Shown here: in pieces, positions 8,260-16,862 of the stretch
How positions within the stretch are numbered: position 1 is the first letter of the stretch
Layout of the letters: the number at the start of each line of letters is the position of its first letter
From: Erythrobacter sp.
GTDB taxonomy: Bacteria; Pseudomonadota; Alphaproteobacteria; Sphingomonadales; Sphingomonadaceae
Assembly: GCA_019739335.1 (NCBI GenBank)
Contig: CP073261.1
Location: 930,001-994,000, forward strand
Reading direction: 5' to 3'
Length of the DNA: 64,000 nt
Notes under the pieces: generated by a model
Seen by the model: the letters and a program-made list of their open reading frames with translations, nothing else
The model's database searches: none
What the model was told of the DNA's origin: nothing
Position numbers and translations under genes: made by a program

Positions 8260-8733
8260 ATGAAATTCCTGACCACTATTGCCGGAACGGCATTCTTTCT
8301 CGCGGGCAGCACCGCTCTGGCTCAGGATGTCCCGGAAACCGCCGCACCTCCCGTGCCCGAACCGATCCAGACACAGGACATCCCGCCTGCAGCCACTCCG
8401 CCTTCTACTCCGATCCAAACGCAGGATGTGCCGCCAGACCAACCTGCGGATCCCGCACACAGCACCACCGAAGCGTCGCCCATCCCGCAAACCGCATTCA
8501 CCGATACACAGGTGGCTGCCTTCGCGGCAGCGGCACTGGCAATGCGCGAAGTTCGCGCCGATGCCACGCTCGACGACGCCGGCAAGCGCGCTCAGGCAGA
8601 GGCCATCGTGGCGGAAAACGGTCTCGATCCCGCTACTTATCAGGCCATCGGCACTTCGGCACAACAAGACCCGGCACTCGCCGCCCGTATCCAGCAGGCC
8701 ATTGACGCGATGGCGCAAGAGCCCGGCGACTGA
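8260..8733 (+). CDS. Exported DUF4168-like protein with Pro-rich linker
   Basis: 157 aa. Signal peptide MKFLTTIAGTAFFLAGSTAL, cleaved after ALA. It is followed by a low-complexity Pro/Gln/Thr region with two IQTQD(I/V)PP repeats (about residues 36-60), then a helical domain FTDTQVAAFAAAALAMREV...GLDPATYQAIG typical of DUF4168. Function of the family is unknown. A 228-bp region upstream contains no other gene I can support. A terminator follows at 8775-8805. Confidence 0.75.
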   Translation: MKFLTTIAGTAFFLAGSTALAQDVPETAAPPVPEPIQTQDIPPAATPPSTPIQTQDVPPDQPADPAHSTTEASPIPQTAFTDTQVAAFAAAALAMREVRADATLDDAGKRAQAEAIVAENGLDPATYQAIGTSAQQDPALAARIQQAIDAMAQEPGD

Positions 8734-8774
8734 ACCGGAGCCTTGGCAGCAGAGCCCGAAGGGCCGCAAAACCT

Positions 8775-8805
8775 TGCCCCGTCGCACTCGCCGGCGGGGC
8801 ATTTT
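8775..8805 (+). terminator. Rho-independent terminator after the DUF4168-like gene
   Basis: TGCCCCG (8775-8781) pairs with CGGGGCA (8795-8801), a 7-bp stem with a 13-nt loop, followed by TTTT. Located 40 bp after the stop at 8733. Confidence 0.6.
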
Positions 8806-8973
8806 GCTATCCTGGGCCGGCACCCTCCGACAAACGCGGAACCCGGCGAGCAGACCGCACGGAACTTCAGTACCGCCCGAAGATTTTACTCCGGTAACGT
8901 TTCACTTTCGGGTGAGAATCGCAAGCTGCCGAGTTCAGCCCGAAGCAAATTTCACGAAGGGTGACTGTCTGCC

Positions 8974-9750
8974 ATGCTCACGAGCCGATTGATGATCAAC
9001 AAGCGCGGAGCGACGCTCGACGCATCAGAACGGTCACGGATTGAGGACGCCATAAGTGAAGTTCGCGATCTGGCACCGCGCTCCACCGTCGTTCGGCCCG
9101 GCGTTGAACTCAATCACAGTACCATTCTGGTAAGTGGCATATTGTCACGATACATCGATGACAGAAAGGGCCTGCGCCAGTTGGTCGCAATCCATTTCCC
9201 TGGCGATTTCGTAGATTTGCATGCCTTCCCGCTCAAGGTGCTCGATCATGGCATAGAAGCGATTTCGTCGGCAGTGGTGGCCTGCGTTCCGCATAGCGAG
9301 CTATGTGCGATGACCAGCGAGTTTCCCGGCCTTGCCCGAAAGTTCTGGACTTCGACCCTGATCGATGCCGCCATCCATCGTGCTTGGCTGTTTCGTCTCG
9401 GTCGGCTCGACGCGATGGGCCGGATCGCGCATTTCCTGAGCGAAACGAATGTCCGACTTGGAGCGATTGGCCTCAGCAACGGCAAAGAATTCAGACTGGA
9501 TTTGACACAAACCGATATTGCAGAAATCAGTGGTTTGACCAACGTCCATGTCAATCGCGTCATGCGGCAATTGCGCGAAGAGGGCCTGTGCGTCTTCCGT
9601 TCCTCTAAAGTGGAAATTATCGATCCTGGAAAGCTTGCCCGACGCGGCCAGTTCAATCCGGGTTATCTCAAGATCGATACGTCGCCGCTATCGGCGCTTG
9701 AGCCTCACGAGATGGCGATCAACGCCCTAGCGCTTGAACATCCGAAATGA
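8974..9750 (+). CDS. CRP/FNR family transcriptional regulator
   Basis: 258 aa. An N-terminal cyclic-nucleotide-binding-like beta barrel (including GILSRYIDDRKGLRQLVAIHFPGDFVDLH) is followed by a winged helix HTH (LTQTDIAEISGLTNVHVNRVMRQLREEG, about residues 172-200). The four-cysteine cluster of FNR is missing, so oxygen sensing by Fe-S is unlikely. The family responds to small ligands or redox cues. It lies just before a convergent stress-type operon (9938-13919), which could be a target; this is inference. Base composition is slightly less GC-rich than its neighbours. The next 187 bp hold nothing I can identify. Confidence 0.9.
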   Translation: MLTSRLMINKRGATLDASERSRIEDAISEVRDLAPRSTVVRPGVELNHSTILVSGILSRYIDDRKGLRQLVAIHFPGDFVDLHAFPLKVLDHGIEAISSAVVACVPHSELCAMTSEFPGLARKFWTSTLIDAAIHRAWLFRLGRLDAMGRIAHFLSETNVRLGAIGLSNGKEFRLDLTQTDIAEISGLTNVHVNRVMRQLREEGLCVFRSSKVEIIDPGKLARRGQFNPGYLKIDTSPLSALEPHEMAINALALEHPK

Positions 9751-9937
9751 TCGCTCTGGGTTGATTGCAGTTATCCGGAACCGTTCGGTTTCGATCTTCT
9801 ATGCATCCGACCCTGATCCAGCTGCCCGGACAGCTTGGTCACTCGCTGAACAGGCCGGTGTTTCAGGGATGCTGAGAAATCGGTTGCCAACTTGGGTGCG
9901 CCCAGCTGGTCCGATTTCGTCTGGCAGATCGCCCTTC

Positions 9938-11122
9938 TTACTTTGCTGCCATCCCGGGCTTCAGGATCACCTTGGTCCAGCTATCCTGCTTTTCCTTGAA
10001 GTTGCGATAGCCCTTGGCAGCCTCGTCCAGCGGCAAACGGTGGCTGATGAGAAAAGTGGTATCGAGCGAACCGTCTTCGATCTTGTCGAGCAGGGGCTTC
10101 GTATACTTCTGCACATGTGTCTGGCCGGAGCGGACTTGCAAACCTTTCTCCATCAGCGCGCCGGTAGGAAACTTATCGGTCATTCCGCCGTAAACGCCGG
10201 GGATTGAAACCTTGCCGCCGAAGCGGACGGCCAGCAATGCTTGCTTGAGTACGCTTGCGCGGTCCGCACCAACGCCGACCTTCTGCTTTACGACATCGAC
10301 CATGTTGTCGATTGCAAAGCCGTGGGCCTCCATCCCAACTGCGTCGATCACCGCGTCCACCCCGATTCCGCCGGACATTTCCATGAGCGCTTCACGCACG
10401 TCGGTCTTGCGGAAATCGATCACTTCAGCGCCAAGCTGCCGAGCGAGTTCAAGCCGATGGGGATAGTGATCGATGGCGATTACCTTCGCCGCACCCATCG
10501 CGATCGCGGATTGGATCGCAAACAGGCCGACCGGCCCGCAGCCCCAGACCGCCACCGTGTCATCCGGCTGGATCTCGGCATTCTCCGCCGCCATCCAGCC
10601 GGTCGGAAGGATATCGGACAGGAACAGCACCTTATCGTCCTCAAGGTGATCGGGGATCACGATGGGGCCAACATCGGAAAACGGTACACGCACATATTCT
10701 GCCTGCCCGCCCGAATAGCCACCGGTCAGGTGGGAGTAACCGAACAGCCCGGACATCGGATGCCCGTAGAGCGACGCCGACATGTCCTGCTTTTCAGCAG
10801 GATTGGAGTTCTCGCACGCGGAATATTGCTGCACCTGGCAATGGAAACAGCCGCCGCAGCTGATAGTAAATGGAACCACCACACGCTGCCCCTTCTCCAG
10901 CGTGCTATCCTTTCCTACTTCGACCGCTTCGCCCATGAATTCATGGCCGAGAATATCGCCTGCCTGCATCCCCGGAATGACCCCGTCGTAAAGGTGCAAA
11001 TCGGAGCCGCAGATCGCGGTCGAGGTCACTTTCAGGATCGCATCGCGCGGATTGATGATCTCGGGATCGTCCACCGTTTCCACGCGGACATCCTTGGTGC
11101 CGTGCCAGGTCAGCGCCTTCAT
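9938..11122 (-). CDS. Zinc-dependent dehydrogenase, formaldehyde dehydrogenase-like (MDR family)
   Basis: 394 aa. Catalytic zinc ligands Cys38 and His60-Glu61 (GHEFMG) and a four-Cys structural zinc site (Cys89, 92, 95, 103) are present. A nucleotide fold begins at VWGCGPVGL. The long insertion and the GGYSGGQAEYVRVP segment match the glutathione-independent formaldehyde dehydrogenase-like branch. The substrate is unknown; aldehydes or alcohols in stress detoxification are plausible. It is the last gene of the leftward operon and overlaps the SRPBCC gene by 4 bp (ATGA), implying coupled translation. Confidence 0.9.
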   Translation of the reverse strand: MKALTWHGTKDVRVETVDDPEIINPRDAILKVTSTAICGSDLHLYDGVIPGMQAGDILGHEFMGEAVEVGKDSTLEKGQRVVVPFTISCGGCFHCQVQQYSACENSNPAEKQDMSASLYGHPMSGLFGYSHLTGGYSGGQAEYVRVPFSDVGPIVIPDHLEDDKVLFLSDILPTGWMAAENAEIQPDDTVAVWGCGPVGLFAIQSAIAMGAAKVIAIDHYPHRLELARQLGAEVIDFRKTDVREALMEMSGGIGVDAVIDAVGMEAHGFAIDNMVDVVKQKVGVGADRASVLKQALLAVRFGGKVSIPGVYGGMTDKFPTGALMEKGLQVRSGQTHVQKYTKPLLDKIEDGSLDTTFLISHRLPLDEAAKGYRNFKEKQDSWTKVILKPGMAAK

Positions 11123-11769
11123 GATTTCTTCTCCTGCTGCGCTGCGCGCGTTTCATCCTTGCGGTTTGCCGAGGTGGCGATCTCTCCGGTCTCCATCAGC
11201 ATCTTGAAGCGCTTGAGATCGTGCCGCGCCTGAACGGCGGGTTCGCGGATGAAGAGCTTGGCGACCGCCTTGCCCACCGCGCCCGCCGGGGGCTGGTACG
11301 CGATGATAAGCGTCACTTGCGTACCGCGATCCCCCGGTGCATCGCTGAACATCACCCGACCTTCTGTTGCGATTTCGGAACCCTCCACCGACCGCCAGGC
11401 AATGAGCTCGTCGGCGACTTCGCGCGCAATCTTCGTTTCGATTCTCACCGTGTTCCCGGCAGGTGCCTTGATGCTCCAGGCCGAATGGCCGGTCTGGTTG
11501 TCCATCACTTCGACGTGTTCCAGATTTTCCATTATTGCGGGGAGATTGGCGAAGTCGCGCCAATAGGCGAACAGCTCCGCACGCGGTTTGCGAATGGTGA
11601 CGGTCTTGCCGGTCACATCGAATTTGCCGGGGATCCGCCTTGCGGTATATCCGGGTGCGCTGTCTCGCCCACCCTTATGCCTGCGCGCCAGTGAGGCAAG
11701 CAGGACGCCGCCCGCTGTCAGGCCGAGACCGACAGCAATGCCGACCGTGCTGGATCGATGCTGGTTCAT
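11119..11769 (-). CDS. SRPBCC family protein with N-terminal membrane anchor
   Basis: 216 aa. Residues 9-28 are hydrophobic (an anchor followed by basic RRHKGG). The rest is a START-like polyketide cyclase/dehydrase domain: VTIRKPRAELFAYWRDFANLPAIMENLEHVEV, then TQVTLIIAYQPPAG and a final helix. The fold binds hydrophobic ligands. Proteins of this subtype are commonly found with the Zn-dehydrogenase downstream, as here (ATGA overlap). Basic C-terminus. A 144-bp gap separates it from cinA. Confidence 0.85.
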   Translation of the reverse strand: MNQHRSSTVGIAVGLGLTAGGVLLASLARRHKGGRDSAPGYTARRIPGKFDVTGKTVTIRKPRAELFAYWRDFANLPAIMENLEHVEVMDNQTGHSAWSIKAPAGNTVRIETKIAREVADELIAWRSVEGSEIATEGRVMFSDAPGDRGTQVTLIIAYQPPAGAVGKAVAKLFIREPAVQARHDLKRFKMLMETGEIATSANRKDETRAAQQEKKS

Positions 11770-11891
11770 GATAACTCCTGTTGCGCGGAAGGAACTGTCC
11801 GGAGGCAGCCCTTGCTATTGCATTGCAGCGAGCACCTCGCTCCATGCGTTGGCAGCGCCGTAAATTGGCGGAGGTTCCACTATTGCTACGA

Positions 11892-11910
11892 GCCGTGCCG
11901 AACGCACGGC
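11892..11910 (-). terminator. Stem-loop directly after the CinA stop codon
   Basis: GCCGTGC (11892-11898) and GCACGGC (11904-11910) form a 7-bp stem with a 5-nt loop, 3 bp past the cinA stop. There is no U-run, so it may be an attenuator or RNA-stabilising hairpin rather than a terminator. The same 144-bp gap also has a poor EcfG-like match (GGAAC-N16-CGCT, minus strand, 11854-11878). Confidence 0.3.
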
Positions 11911-11913
11911 GAA

Positions 11914-12429
11914 TTACGCGGCCATGGCCTGGGTGAGCATTTCCAGCCCCGTCTCCAATGCTTTACGCCGAACTGCATCGCGTCCGATGGCGCCAAAGTG
12001 AACTTCGCGATGAAGAGCATCCATTCCGCTTCTCGCTACCGCGAGGTGCACCAGCCCCTCTTCTTCGTCGTCTTCGGCAGGGCCCGCAAAGCCCGTAATG
12101 GACAAGGCTATATCCCCGCTCCCGTGGCGCAGGCACTGTTCTGCCATTGAAATGGCGATGGTCTTGCTCACGGCACCGTGGACCTCGATCGTCTTTGCCG
12201 GGATATCCAGAAGCTTGACCTTCGCCTCGTCCGAATAGACGATGAACCCGCTTTCGAAGCTGTGGCTTTTCCCCGGCAGGCCGGTCAGCACTGCTGCAAG
12301 CAATCCCCCGGTGCAGCTTTCGGCGCAACTGATGCGAAGACCCTTCGCATCCGCGAGATCGAGCACACAGCTTGCCAGATCCCGGATCTTTCCTGTCAAT
12401 ACAAGTTCCAGTTCCCGGTTCCCGGTCAT
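11914..12429 (-). CDS. CinA C-terminal family protein (nicotinamide-nucleotide amidase, PncC-like)
   Basis: 171 aa, a stand-alone CinA C-terminal domain. Signature AESCTGG near residue 36 and SITGFAGPA near 109 are present. The known activity is deamidation of nicotinamide mononucleotide to nicotinate mononucleotide in NAD salvage. The Asp/Glu stretch EDDEEEG follows the second motif. It belongs to the leftward stress-type operon, 16 bp downstream of the DUF421 gene. Confidence 0.87.
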   Translation of the reverse strand: MTGNRELELVLTGKIRDLASCVLDLADAKGLRISCAESCTGGLLAAVLTGLPGKSHSFESGFIVYSDEAKVKLLDIPAKTIEVHGAVSKTIAISMAEQCLRHGSGDIALSITGFAGPAEDDEEEGLVHLAVARSGMDALHREVHFGAIGRDAVRRKALETGLEMLTQAMAA

Positions 12430-12445
12430 TCGTAAATCCTCACTC

Positions 12446-12898
12446 TCAGCGGCTTTCTGGCTGGGGAATAATGGTGATGCCGGAATCGCTTTCCAGGACC
12501 GCGTGCTTCACCTGCGCGATGGTTTCGAGCCCGTGCTGCTTGCGCGCCGCGACCATGATGTCTTTCGGGGTCATGCGCGTCTTGCGCAGGGCACGCTCGT
12601 CCGGAATTCCATCGACCATCAGGAAGGTGGGCCTGCCGTCGATAACCTTGTCGAGGCGGGGAAAACGGCGCGTCAGGTACGATAGGCCGATATCCATTAG
12701 AAACAGCGTCACGATGAGAATGACTGCGTTGGTAACTGAAAAATCATCGCCGAGCAGCGCCTGCTGGGTCGTTTCCGCGACGATCAGCAGCAGTACGAAA
12801 TCAAACGGGGTTGCCTGGTCCATCGTGCGGCGTCCGGAGAGGCGGACAATCACCAGGAGAACGAGATAGATCGCCGCGCCGCGCAATACGCTTTCCAT
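12446..12898 (-). CDS. DUF421 (YetF-like) membrane protein
   Basis: 150 aa. Three hydrophobic segments fill the first 75 residues (AAIYLVLLVIVRLSGRRTM, FDFVLLLIVAETTQQALL, AVILIVTLFLMDIGLSYL), then a soluble DUF421 domain with DGRPTFLMVDG and a helix-rich tail. The ETTQQALLGDD motif is typical of the family. Function is not established; YetF homologues are linked to stress and sporulation. Start ATG 12898. It is 14 bp downstream of the hypothetical gene at 12913. Confidence 0.87.
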   Translation of the reverse strand: MESVLRGAAIYLVLLVIVRLSGRRTMDQATPFDFVLLLIVAETTQQALLGDDFSVTNAVILIVTLFLMDIGLSYLTRRFPRLDKVIDGRPTFLMVDGIPDERALRKTRMTPKDIMVAARKQHGLETIAQVKHAVLESDSGITIIPQPESR

Positions 12899-12912
12899 AG
12901 GCTGACTCCTGG

Positions 12913-13410
12913 CTAGGGTAGAACCGTCACTGACGCCGCCCCGCTCTCGGCGCCGTTCACCCGGAATTCTCCCAACTGGCGAAGCCAAGCAGGGTTTGTG
13001 GCGCGAAGGGCGAAGTCGATGGTGACAGTGCCGTTGGACGGTTGCAGATCGAAGGTGAATTCGTCTCCCTCCGCAGTACCGACTACCGAGGCTGGCTGCG
13101 GGCTGATGGACTCGATGGAGAATACATCTCCGAACTGCGCAGGCACCAGGACAGCGGTGGAGCCAGCCGGGGCGTTGACGGTCATTGTCATGGAATCGGC
13201 AGCCGCCCAGCGGGAGATGGCCGGCAGTTCGATCTGGTGCGGGCCAGCCTGCAATTTTTGCGACGAGAAATACCCGCCGCTTCCGGTGAGACCGAGCACT
13301 GCTGCGATAAGCAGGCAGAGCATCAAGGCCCACCCTACACGGACTGCGATCCAGAACCTCTCCTGGAAATCGCGGTCCGTGTCGACTTCAATTGCGGGGG
13401 CGCGCGCCAT
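12913..13410 (-). CDS. Conserved hypothetical single-span membrane protein
   Basis: 165 aa. N-terminal cytosolic part, one transmembrane helix (about residues 25-45, VGWALMLCLLIAAVLGLTG), then a beta-rich exported domain of about 115 residues. I do not recognise the domain. The tight spacing (8 bp from hemerythrin, 14 bp to DUF421) makes it part of the operon and suggests it may work with the DUF421 membrane protein. Confidence 0.75.
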   Translation of the reverse strand: MARAPAIEVDTDRDFQERFWIAVRVGWALMLCLLIAAVLGLTGSGGYFSSQKLQAGPHQIELPAISRWAAADSMTMTVNAPAGSTAVLVPAQFGDVFSIESISPQPASVVGTAEGDEFTFDLQPSNGTVTIDFALRATNPAWLRQLGEFRVNGAESGAASVTVLP

Positions 13411-13418
13411 CGTCTGGC

Positions 13419-13919
13419 TCAGCCGGTGGTGCGCATTTCCGCGGGCGGCAGGCCCTGCTTTTCGGCAATGGACAACAGTTCTTCCTTGCGCTCGAGCATA
13501 CGCTTACCGAGCGCGTTCAGATCGACATCGGCCGCACGCGCCTGCTGGAACATGTTGTCCCGCTGCTTTTCCTCTTCCTTCACATGGTGCTCGATCTGCT
13601 CCTTGAGCACGGTCACCTTGGCGTCGTAGAACTCCTCGTCCGGCCCGCCTGCAGCGATTTCATTCACCAGCAGCTTGGCACCGTCGTGCTCGACATAGGC
13701 CTCTTTCAAAAGATCATCTTCGATCTTGCCTTCGAGCGCCGGATAGAAAATCTCCTCCTCAATCAGGGTGTGGATTTTCAGTTCGTTACAGATTTGCTGG
13801 GCAATCTCTGCCTTCCGGCCGGTGCCGGAAGCACCGTCGAACTTTTCGAACAGCTCTTCGACCTTCCGGTGGTCGCTGCTGAGAATATGCGTGGCGTCGG
13901 TATCGGTTGCATTGGCCAT
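13419..13919 (-). CDS. Hemerythrin domain-containing protein
   Basis: 166 aa. The four-helix HHE fold is visible through its iron-ligand pattern: SSDHRKVEELFEKFD, KIHTLIEEEIFYPAL, EHDGAKLLV and HHVKEEEK. Such proteins bind a di-iron centre and sense or protect against oxidants and NO. ATG 13919 is chosen for its AAGGAGTC ribosome site; a longer reading frame to 14000 would run through the putative promoter at 13944-13969. First gene of the leftward operon 13919-9938. Confidence 0.9.
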   Translation of the reverse strand: MANATDTDATHILSSDHRKVEELFEKFDGASGTGRKAEIAQQICNELKIHTLIEEEIFYPALEGKIEDDLLKEAYVEHDGAKLLVNEIAAGGPDEEFYDAKVTVLKEQIEHHVKEEEKQRDNMFQQARAADVDLNALGKRMLERKEELLSIAEKQGLPPAEMRTTG

Positions 13920-13943
13920 CTCGTGACTCCTTCCGGCAGGAAC

Positions 13944-13969
13944 TACGAAGATTGTCGGCAGATCGTTCC
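13944..13969 (-). promoter_or_regulatory. EcfG-like promoter (near match) for the hemerythrin operon
   Basis: On the minus strand GGAAC (13969-13965) is followed by 17 bp and CGTA (13947-13944). The general stress consensus is GGAAC-N16/17-CGTT, so one base differs. It is 25 bp upstream of the ATG at 13919, a good distance. Confidence 0.45.
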
Positions 13970-14115
13970 CGGCGGAATTGACGAGGTGGAAGCGCGGCAC
14001 CTTGGATCAACCATCAACGGGCTTAGCATTCACGCGATGGGAACGATGGAGATGGTCAGAGCCGCTAAACTTTCCTGCTTCCAGGTTCTGCGGGACAGAT
14101 CGTGGAAGCTTCTGG

Positions 14116-14207
14116 TGGCGGAGACGGAGGGATTCGAACCCTCGATACCCCGATAGAGGTATGGTTCCTTAGCAGGGAACTGGTTTCAGCCACTCACCCA
14201 CGTCTCC
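14116..14207 (-). tRNA. tRNA-Ser (anticodon GCT)
   Basis: 92 nt including encoded CCA. Acceptor stem GGAGACG pairs with CGTCTCC. The anticodon loop CTGCTAA gives GCT (reads AGC/AGU). The long variable arm (TACCTCTATCGGGGTA) and GGTTCGAATCC T-arm are typical of tRNA-Ser. It lies alone between the hemerythrin operon and the DUF1134 gene; no integrase or att repeat is next to it. Confidence 0.96.
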
Positions 14208-14394
14208 GGACCCAGCGGCAAGTGGCGCGCTATAACGATGGGGTGGCCAGGCTTCAAGCGCGCATTGCAACGCCGGGAAGGATTCGGTTCACCGTAAAAT
14301 GGATTCGTTTGGCCGCCTATTCATTGCCGCTTCAGGCGTGAAGGATTCTTTTAGGCGGGCAGGATTTTGCCCGCGCCCCACAAGGGAAATGGCC

Positions 14395-15222
14395 ATGAAT
14401 ATCAGTTTCGCCCCCAGTTGCCGCCGCGCCGCGCTCGCTCTCTTTGCGCCAGCGCTCGCACTCTTCGCCGCTCCGGCATGGGCGCAGGGGATGCAGACCG
14501 TCGATCCGGACGCGGTGATCGATGCCGACTTGCTCGATAACTCCGGATCGAACACCGGCGGCGGAGGCCTAGACAACGGTTACGTTTACGAGGAAGCGAC
14601 CCCGCGCTACGAAAGCCCGAGCGAAGCGGCTCGCCCGGTGCTGGATCTGCCGCCTGAGAATTACCCGGCTGCCTCTGCCAGCGAACCGCAAGGCACCGTC
14701 GATAGCGTTCCGCCGCAAATGGCCCGGCAGCAGACGGACACGACTTATGCCGAGGACGATTTGATCGGCGCGGCCGAGGGTCTGTTTGGGCAGGGCGCCG
14801 AGGGATTGGCGCGCCTGATCCAGGATGTGCTTGCCGATCAAGGCGAGCCCAACGCCTACATTGTCGGTCGCGAGGCAGGCGGAGCCTTCATCCTTGGCGT
14901 GCGCTACGGCTCGGGCACGCTGTTTCACGCGGTGGAAGGCAACATGCCGGTTTACTGGACCGGGCCTTCGATCGGCTTCGATGCCGGGGCCAACGCCGGA
15001 AATACCTTCGTGCTGGTGTACAACCTCTATGATTCGGAAGACCTTTACGAGCGGTTCCCGGCGGGCGAGGGGCAAGCCTATTTTGTCGGCGGCTTCACCG
15101 CCAGCTACGTCCGCCGTGGCGATGTTGTGATGATCCCGATCCGCGTCGGTGCCGGGCTGCGGCTTGGGGTCAATGCCGGATACATGCGCTTCACCCGCGA
15201 GCAGACCTGGCTGCCTTTCTGA
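14395..15222 (+). CDS. DUF1134 / EipA family envelope protein
   Basis: 275 aa. Signal peptide (residues 1-31, RRAALALFAPALALFAAPAWA). A Pro/Ser-rich acidic linker runs to about 125, then the DUF1134 domain: YIVGREAGGAFILGVRYGSGTLFH, GPSIGFDAGANAGNTFVLVYNL, ending GVNAGYMRFTREQTWLPF. EipA in Brucella is a periplasmic protein important for envelope integrity. ATG 14395 is preferred over ATG 14389 because AAGGGAA ends immediately before the latter and is well spaced only for the former. Monocistronic. Confidence 0.9.
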   Translation: MNISFAPSCRRAALALFAPALALFAAPAWAQGMQTVDPDAVIDADLLDNSGSNTGGGGLDNGYVYEEATPRYESPSEAARPVLDLPPENYPAASASEPQGTVDSVPPQMARQQTDTTYAEDDLIGAAEGLFGQGAEGLARLIQDVLADQGEPNAYIVGREAGGAFILGVRYGSGTLFHAVEGNMPVYWTGPSIGFDAGANAGNTFVLVYNLYDSEDLYERFPAGEGQAYFVGGFTASYVRRGDVVMIPIRVGAGLRLGVNAGYMRFTREQTWLPF

Positions 15223-15283
15223 ACCGTCGCCGGGCGCTCGCACCTTGCAGTAAGGCCAGAGCGGCGGCATGGAGCCGCTCATC

Positions 15284-16459
15284 ATGCTGGACCGACTCGA
15301 CCAACAAGCCCCCGATGCGCTGCTGGCGCTCATCAAGCTCTACAACGCAGATCCGCGTAACGACAAGATCGACCTTGGCGTGGGCGTTTACCGCACTGCG
15401 GATGGCGCTACCCCGGTATTCGCCGCGATCAAGGGGGCAGAGCGCCGCCTGGTGGCGGAGCAACCGACCAAGGCCTATCTCGGGCCAGAGGGCGACATGG
15501 GCTTTGTCCACGCCCTGGTGCCCCACGTGTTCGGCAGTGCCGCGCCGGAGGGTGGCCGGCTAGACGGAATGCAAACACCGGGCGGCACGGGCGCGGTACG
15601 GCTGGCTTTGGCGCTCGCGAGGAAGGCTGGCGTCACTCGGGTGCTGATGGGTGTGCCGAGCTGGCCCAACCACGCGCAGATCCTTGCCGACCTCGGGCTG
15701 GAACTGGTGGAGTTCAATCACGCTGGCACTGATGGCGAGGCCGACATGGGAGCGCTTCGGCAGGCGCTTGGCGCCGCTAGAGAGGGTGATGCAGTGCTGC
15801 TCCACGGCTGCTGTCATAACCCCACTGGCGTAGATTACACCAACGCGCATTGGGACGAGATCGCTGAGCTGCTGGCGCATAGCCCGGTGTTGCCGGTCAT
15901 TGATCTCGCCTACCAAGGCCTGGGCGACGGCATGGACGAAGATGCCTATGGAATGCGCGCAGTGGTACGCGCGGTCAGCGAAGTGCTGGTGGCCTACAGC
16001 TGCGACAAGAACTTCGGCCTCTATCGCGACCGTGTCGGCGCGTTCTACGTCATCAGTGCCGATGCCGCTGCGACCACGCGGGCGGTATCCAACGCTGCAG
16101 CGCTCGCGCGCGCCAACTGGTCGATGCCGCCCGATCACGGCGGCGCGGCTGTACGTCTGGTGCTGGAGGACGAAAGCCTGACTGCGCAATGGCTGGAAGA
16201 ATTGGCCGACATGCGCAGTCGCATCGGCCGGGTGCGCGCGAAACTCGCCGCATCGAGCAATGCGGGCGGGGTCAATCTGGAACCGCTTGGCCGCCAGAAA
16301 GGCATGTTTGCCATGCTGCCTGTGTCGAAGGATCAGGTGCAGCGATTGCGGGACGATCACGGCATCTACATGGCCGGATCGGGGCGGATCAACGTGGCCG
16401 GACTGACCACCGACAATATCGATGCCTTTGTCGGCGCACTGGCAGCTGTTGCCCAATAG
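15284..16459 (+). CDS. Aromatic/aspartate aminotransferase (class I, PLP)
   Basis: 391 aa from ATG 15284, whose GGAG lies 9 bp upstream; ATG 15269 would add MEPLI. The family opening (LDRLDQQAPDALLALIKLYNADPR) and DLGVGVYR are present. PLP-site features: HGCCHNPTG, DLAYQGLGDG, and the Schiff-base lysine in SYSCDKNFGLY-type context (SCDKNFGLYRDRVG). It transfers amino groups between aspartate, tyrosine or phenylalanine and 2-oxoglutarate in the cytoplasm. No neighbouring biosynthetic genes. Confidence 0.93.
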   Translation: MLDRLDQQAPDALLALIKLYNADPRNDKIDLGVGVYRTADGATPVFAAIKGAERRLVAEQPTKAYLGPEGDMGFVHALVPHVFGSAAPEGGRLDGMQTPGGTGAVRLALALARKAGVTRVLMGVPSWPNHAQILADLGLELVEFNHAGTDGEADMGALRQALGAAREGDAVLLHGCCHNPTGVDYTNAHWDEIAELLAHSPVLPVIDLAYQGLGDGMDEDAYGMRAVVRAVSEVLVAYSCDKNFGLYRDRVGAFYVISADAAATTRAVSNAAALARANWSMPPDHGGAAVRLVLEDESLTAQWLEELADMRSRIGRVRAKLAASSNAGGVNLEPLGRQKGMFAMLPVSKDQVQRLRDDHGIYMAGSGRINVAGLTTDNIDAFVGALAAVAQ

Positions 16460-16550
16460 GTGCCCCTTAAGGGCACAGTTGCGAGCGGGGCGATTGATCT
16501 GGATATGTAAAATCGCGTAACGTCCCCCGCTCACAGGGGATGATGTCCGC

Positions 16551-16799
16551 ATGGCTTCGGAAAAGAAGGATTACGGCGCACTGGTCGGCTGGACCTCCAC
16601 CCGGATGGGGGACCGCGTTGCGCTGCATCTGCAAAGCGTCACCAAGCCGCCGCCGCACCGGTCAGACGATGTCGAATCGCAGATCTACCTGATGGATCGC
16701 AACCAGGCGATGCAGTTGGCCAACTACCTGTTTGAAATCGGTGAAACGCAATCCCCCGACAAGAAAGACCGCGGTTGGCTGGCACGGATGTTCGGCTAG
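16551..16799 (+). CDS. Small conserved protein, tandem paralogue 1
   Basis: 82 aa. Opens with YGALVGWTSTRMGDRVALHLQSV, has a central IYLMDRNQAMQLANYLFEIG, and ends KDRGWLARMFG. It is clearly homologous to the next gene over the whole length. No known domain is recognised. Soluble, with a basic aromatic C-terminus that could attach to membrane. Start is ATG 16551. Confidence 0.72.
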   Translation: MASEKKDYGALVGWTSTRMGDRVALHLQSVTKPPPHRSDDVESQIYLMDRNQAMQLANYLFEIGETQSPDKKDRGWLARMFG

Positions 16800-16862
16800 G
16801 CGATCCTGCCGCGAGATGAACGCGGCATTTCCAAATCCGCGAAAAAAATCCGGGAGCGCTTG

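Noticed and set aside
8845..8890. Two GGAAC motifs before the CRP-like gene as EcfG promoters
   Set aside because: No CGTT-like element at 16 or 17 bp after either motif.
11854..11878. GGAAC-N16-CGCT before the SRPBCC gene as a second stress promoter
   Set aside because: The -10 part differs in an important T and the genes are already in one operon; evidence is too weak for a feature.
14116..14207. tRNA-Ser as an integration site
   Set aside because: No integrase, direct repeat of the 3' end, or composition change next to the tRNA.
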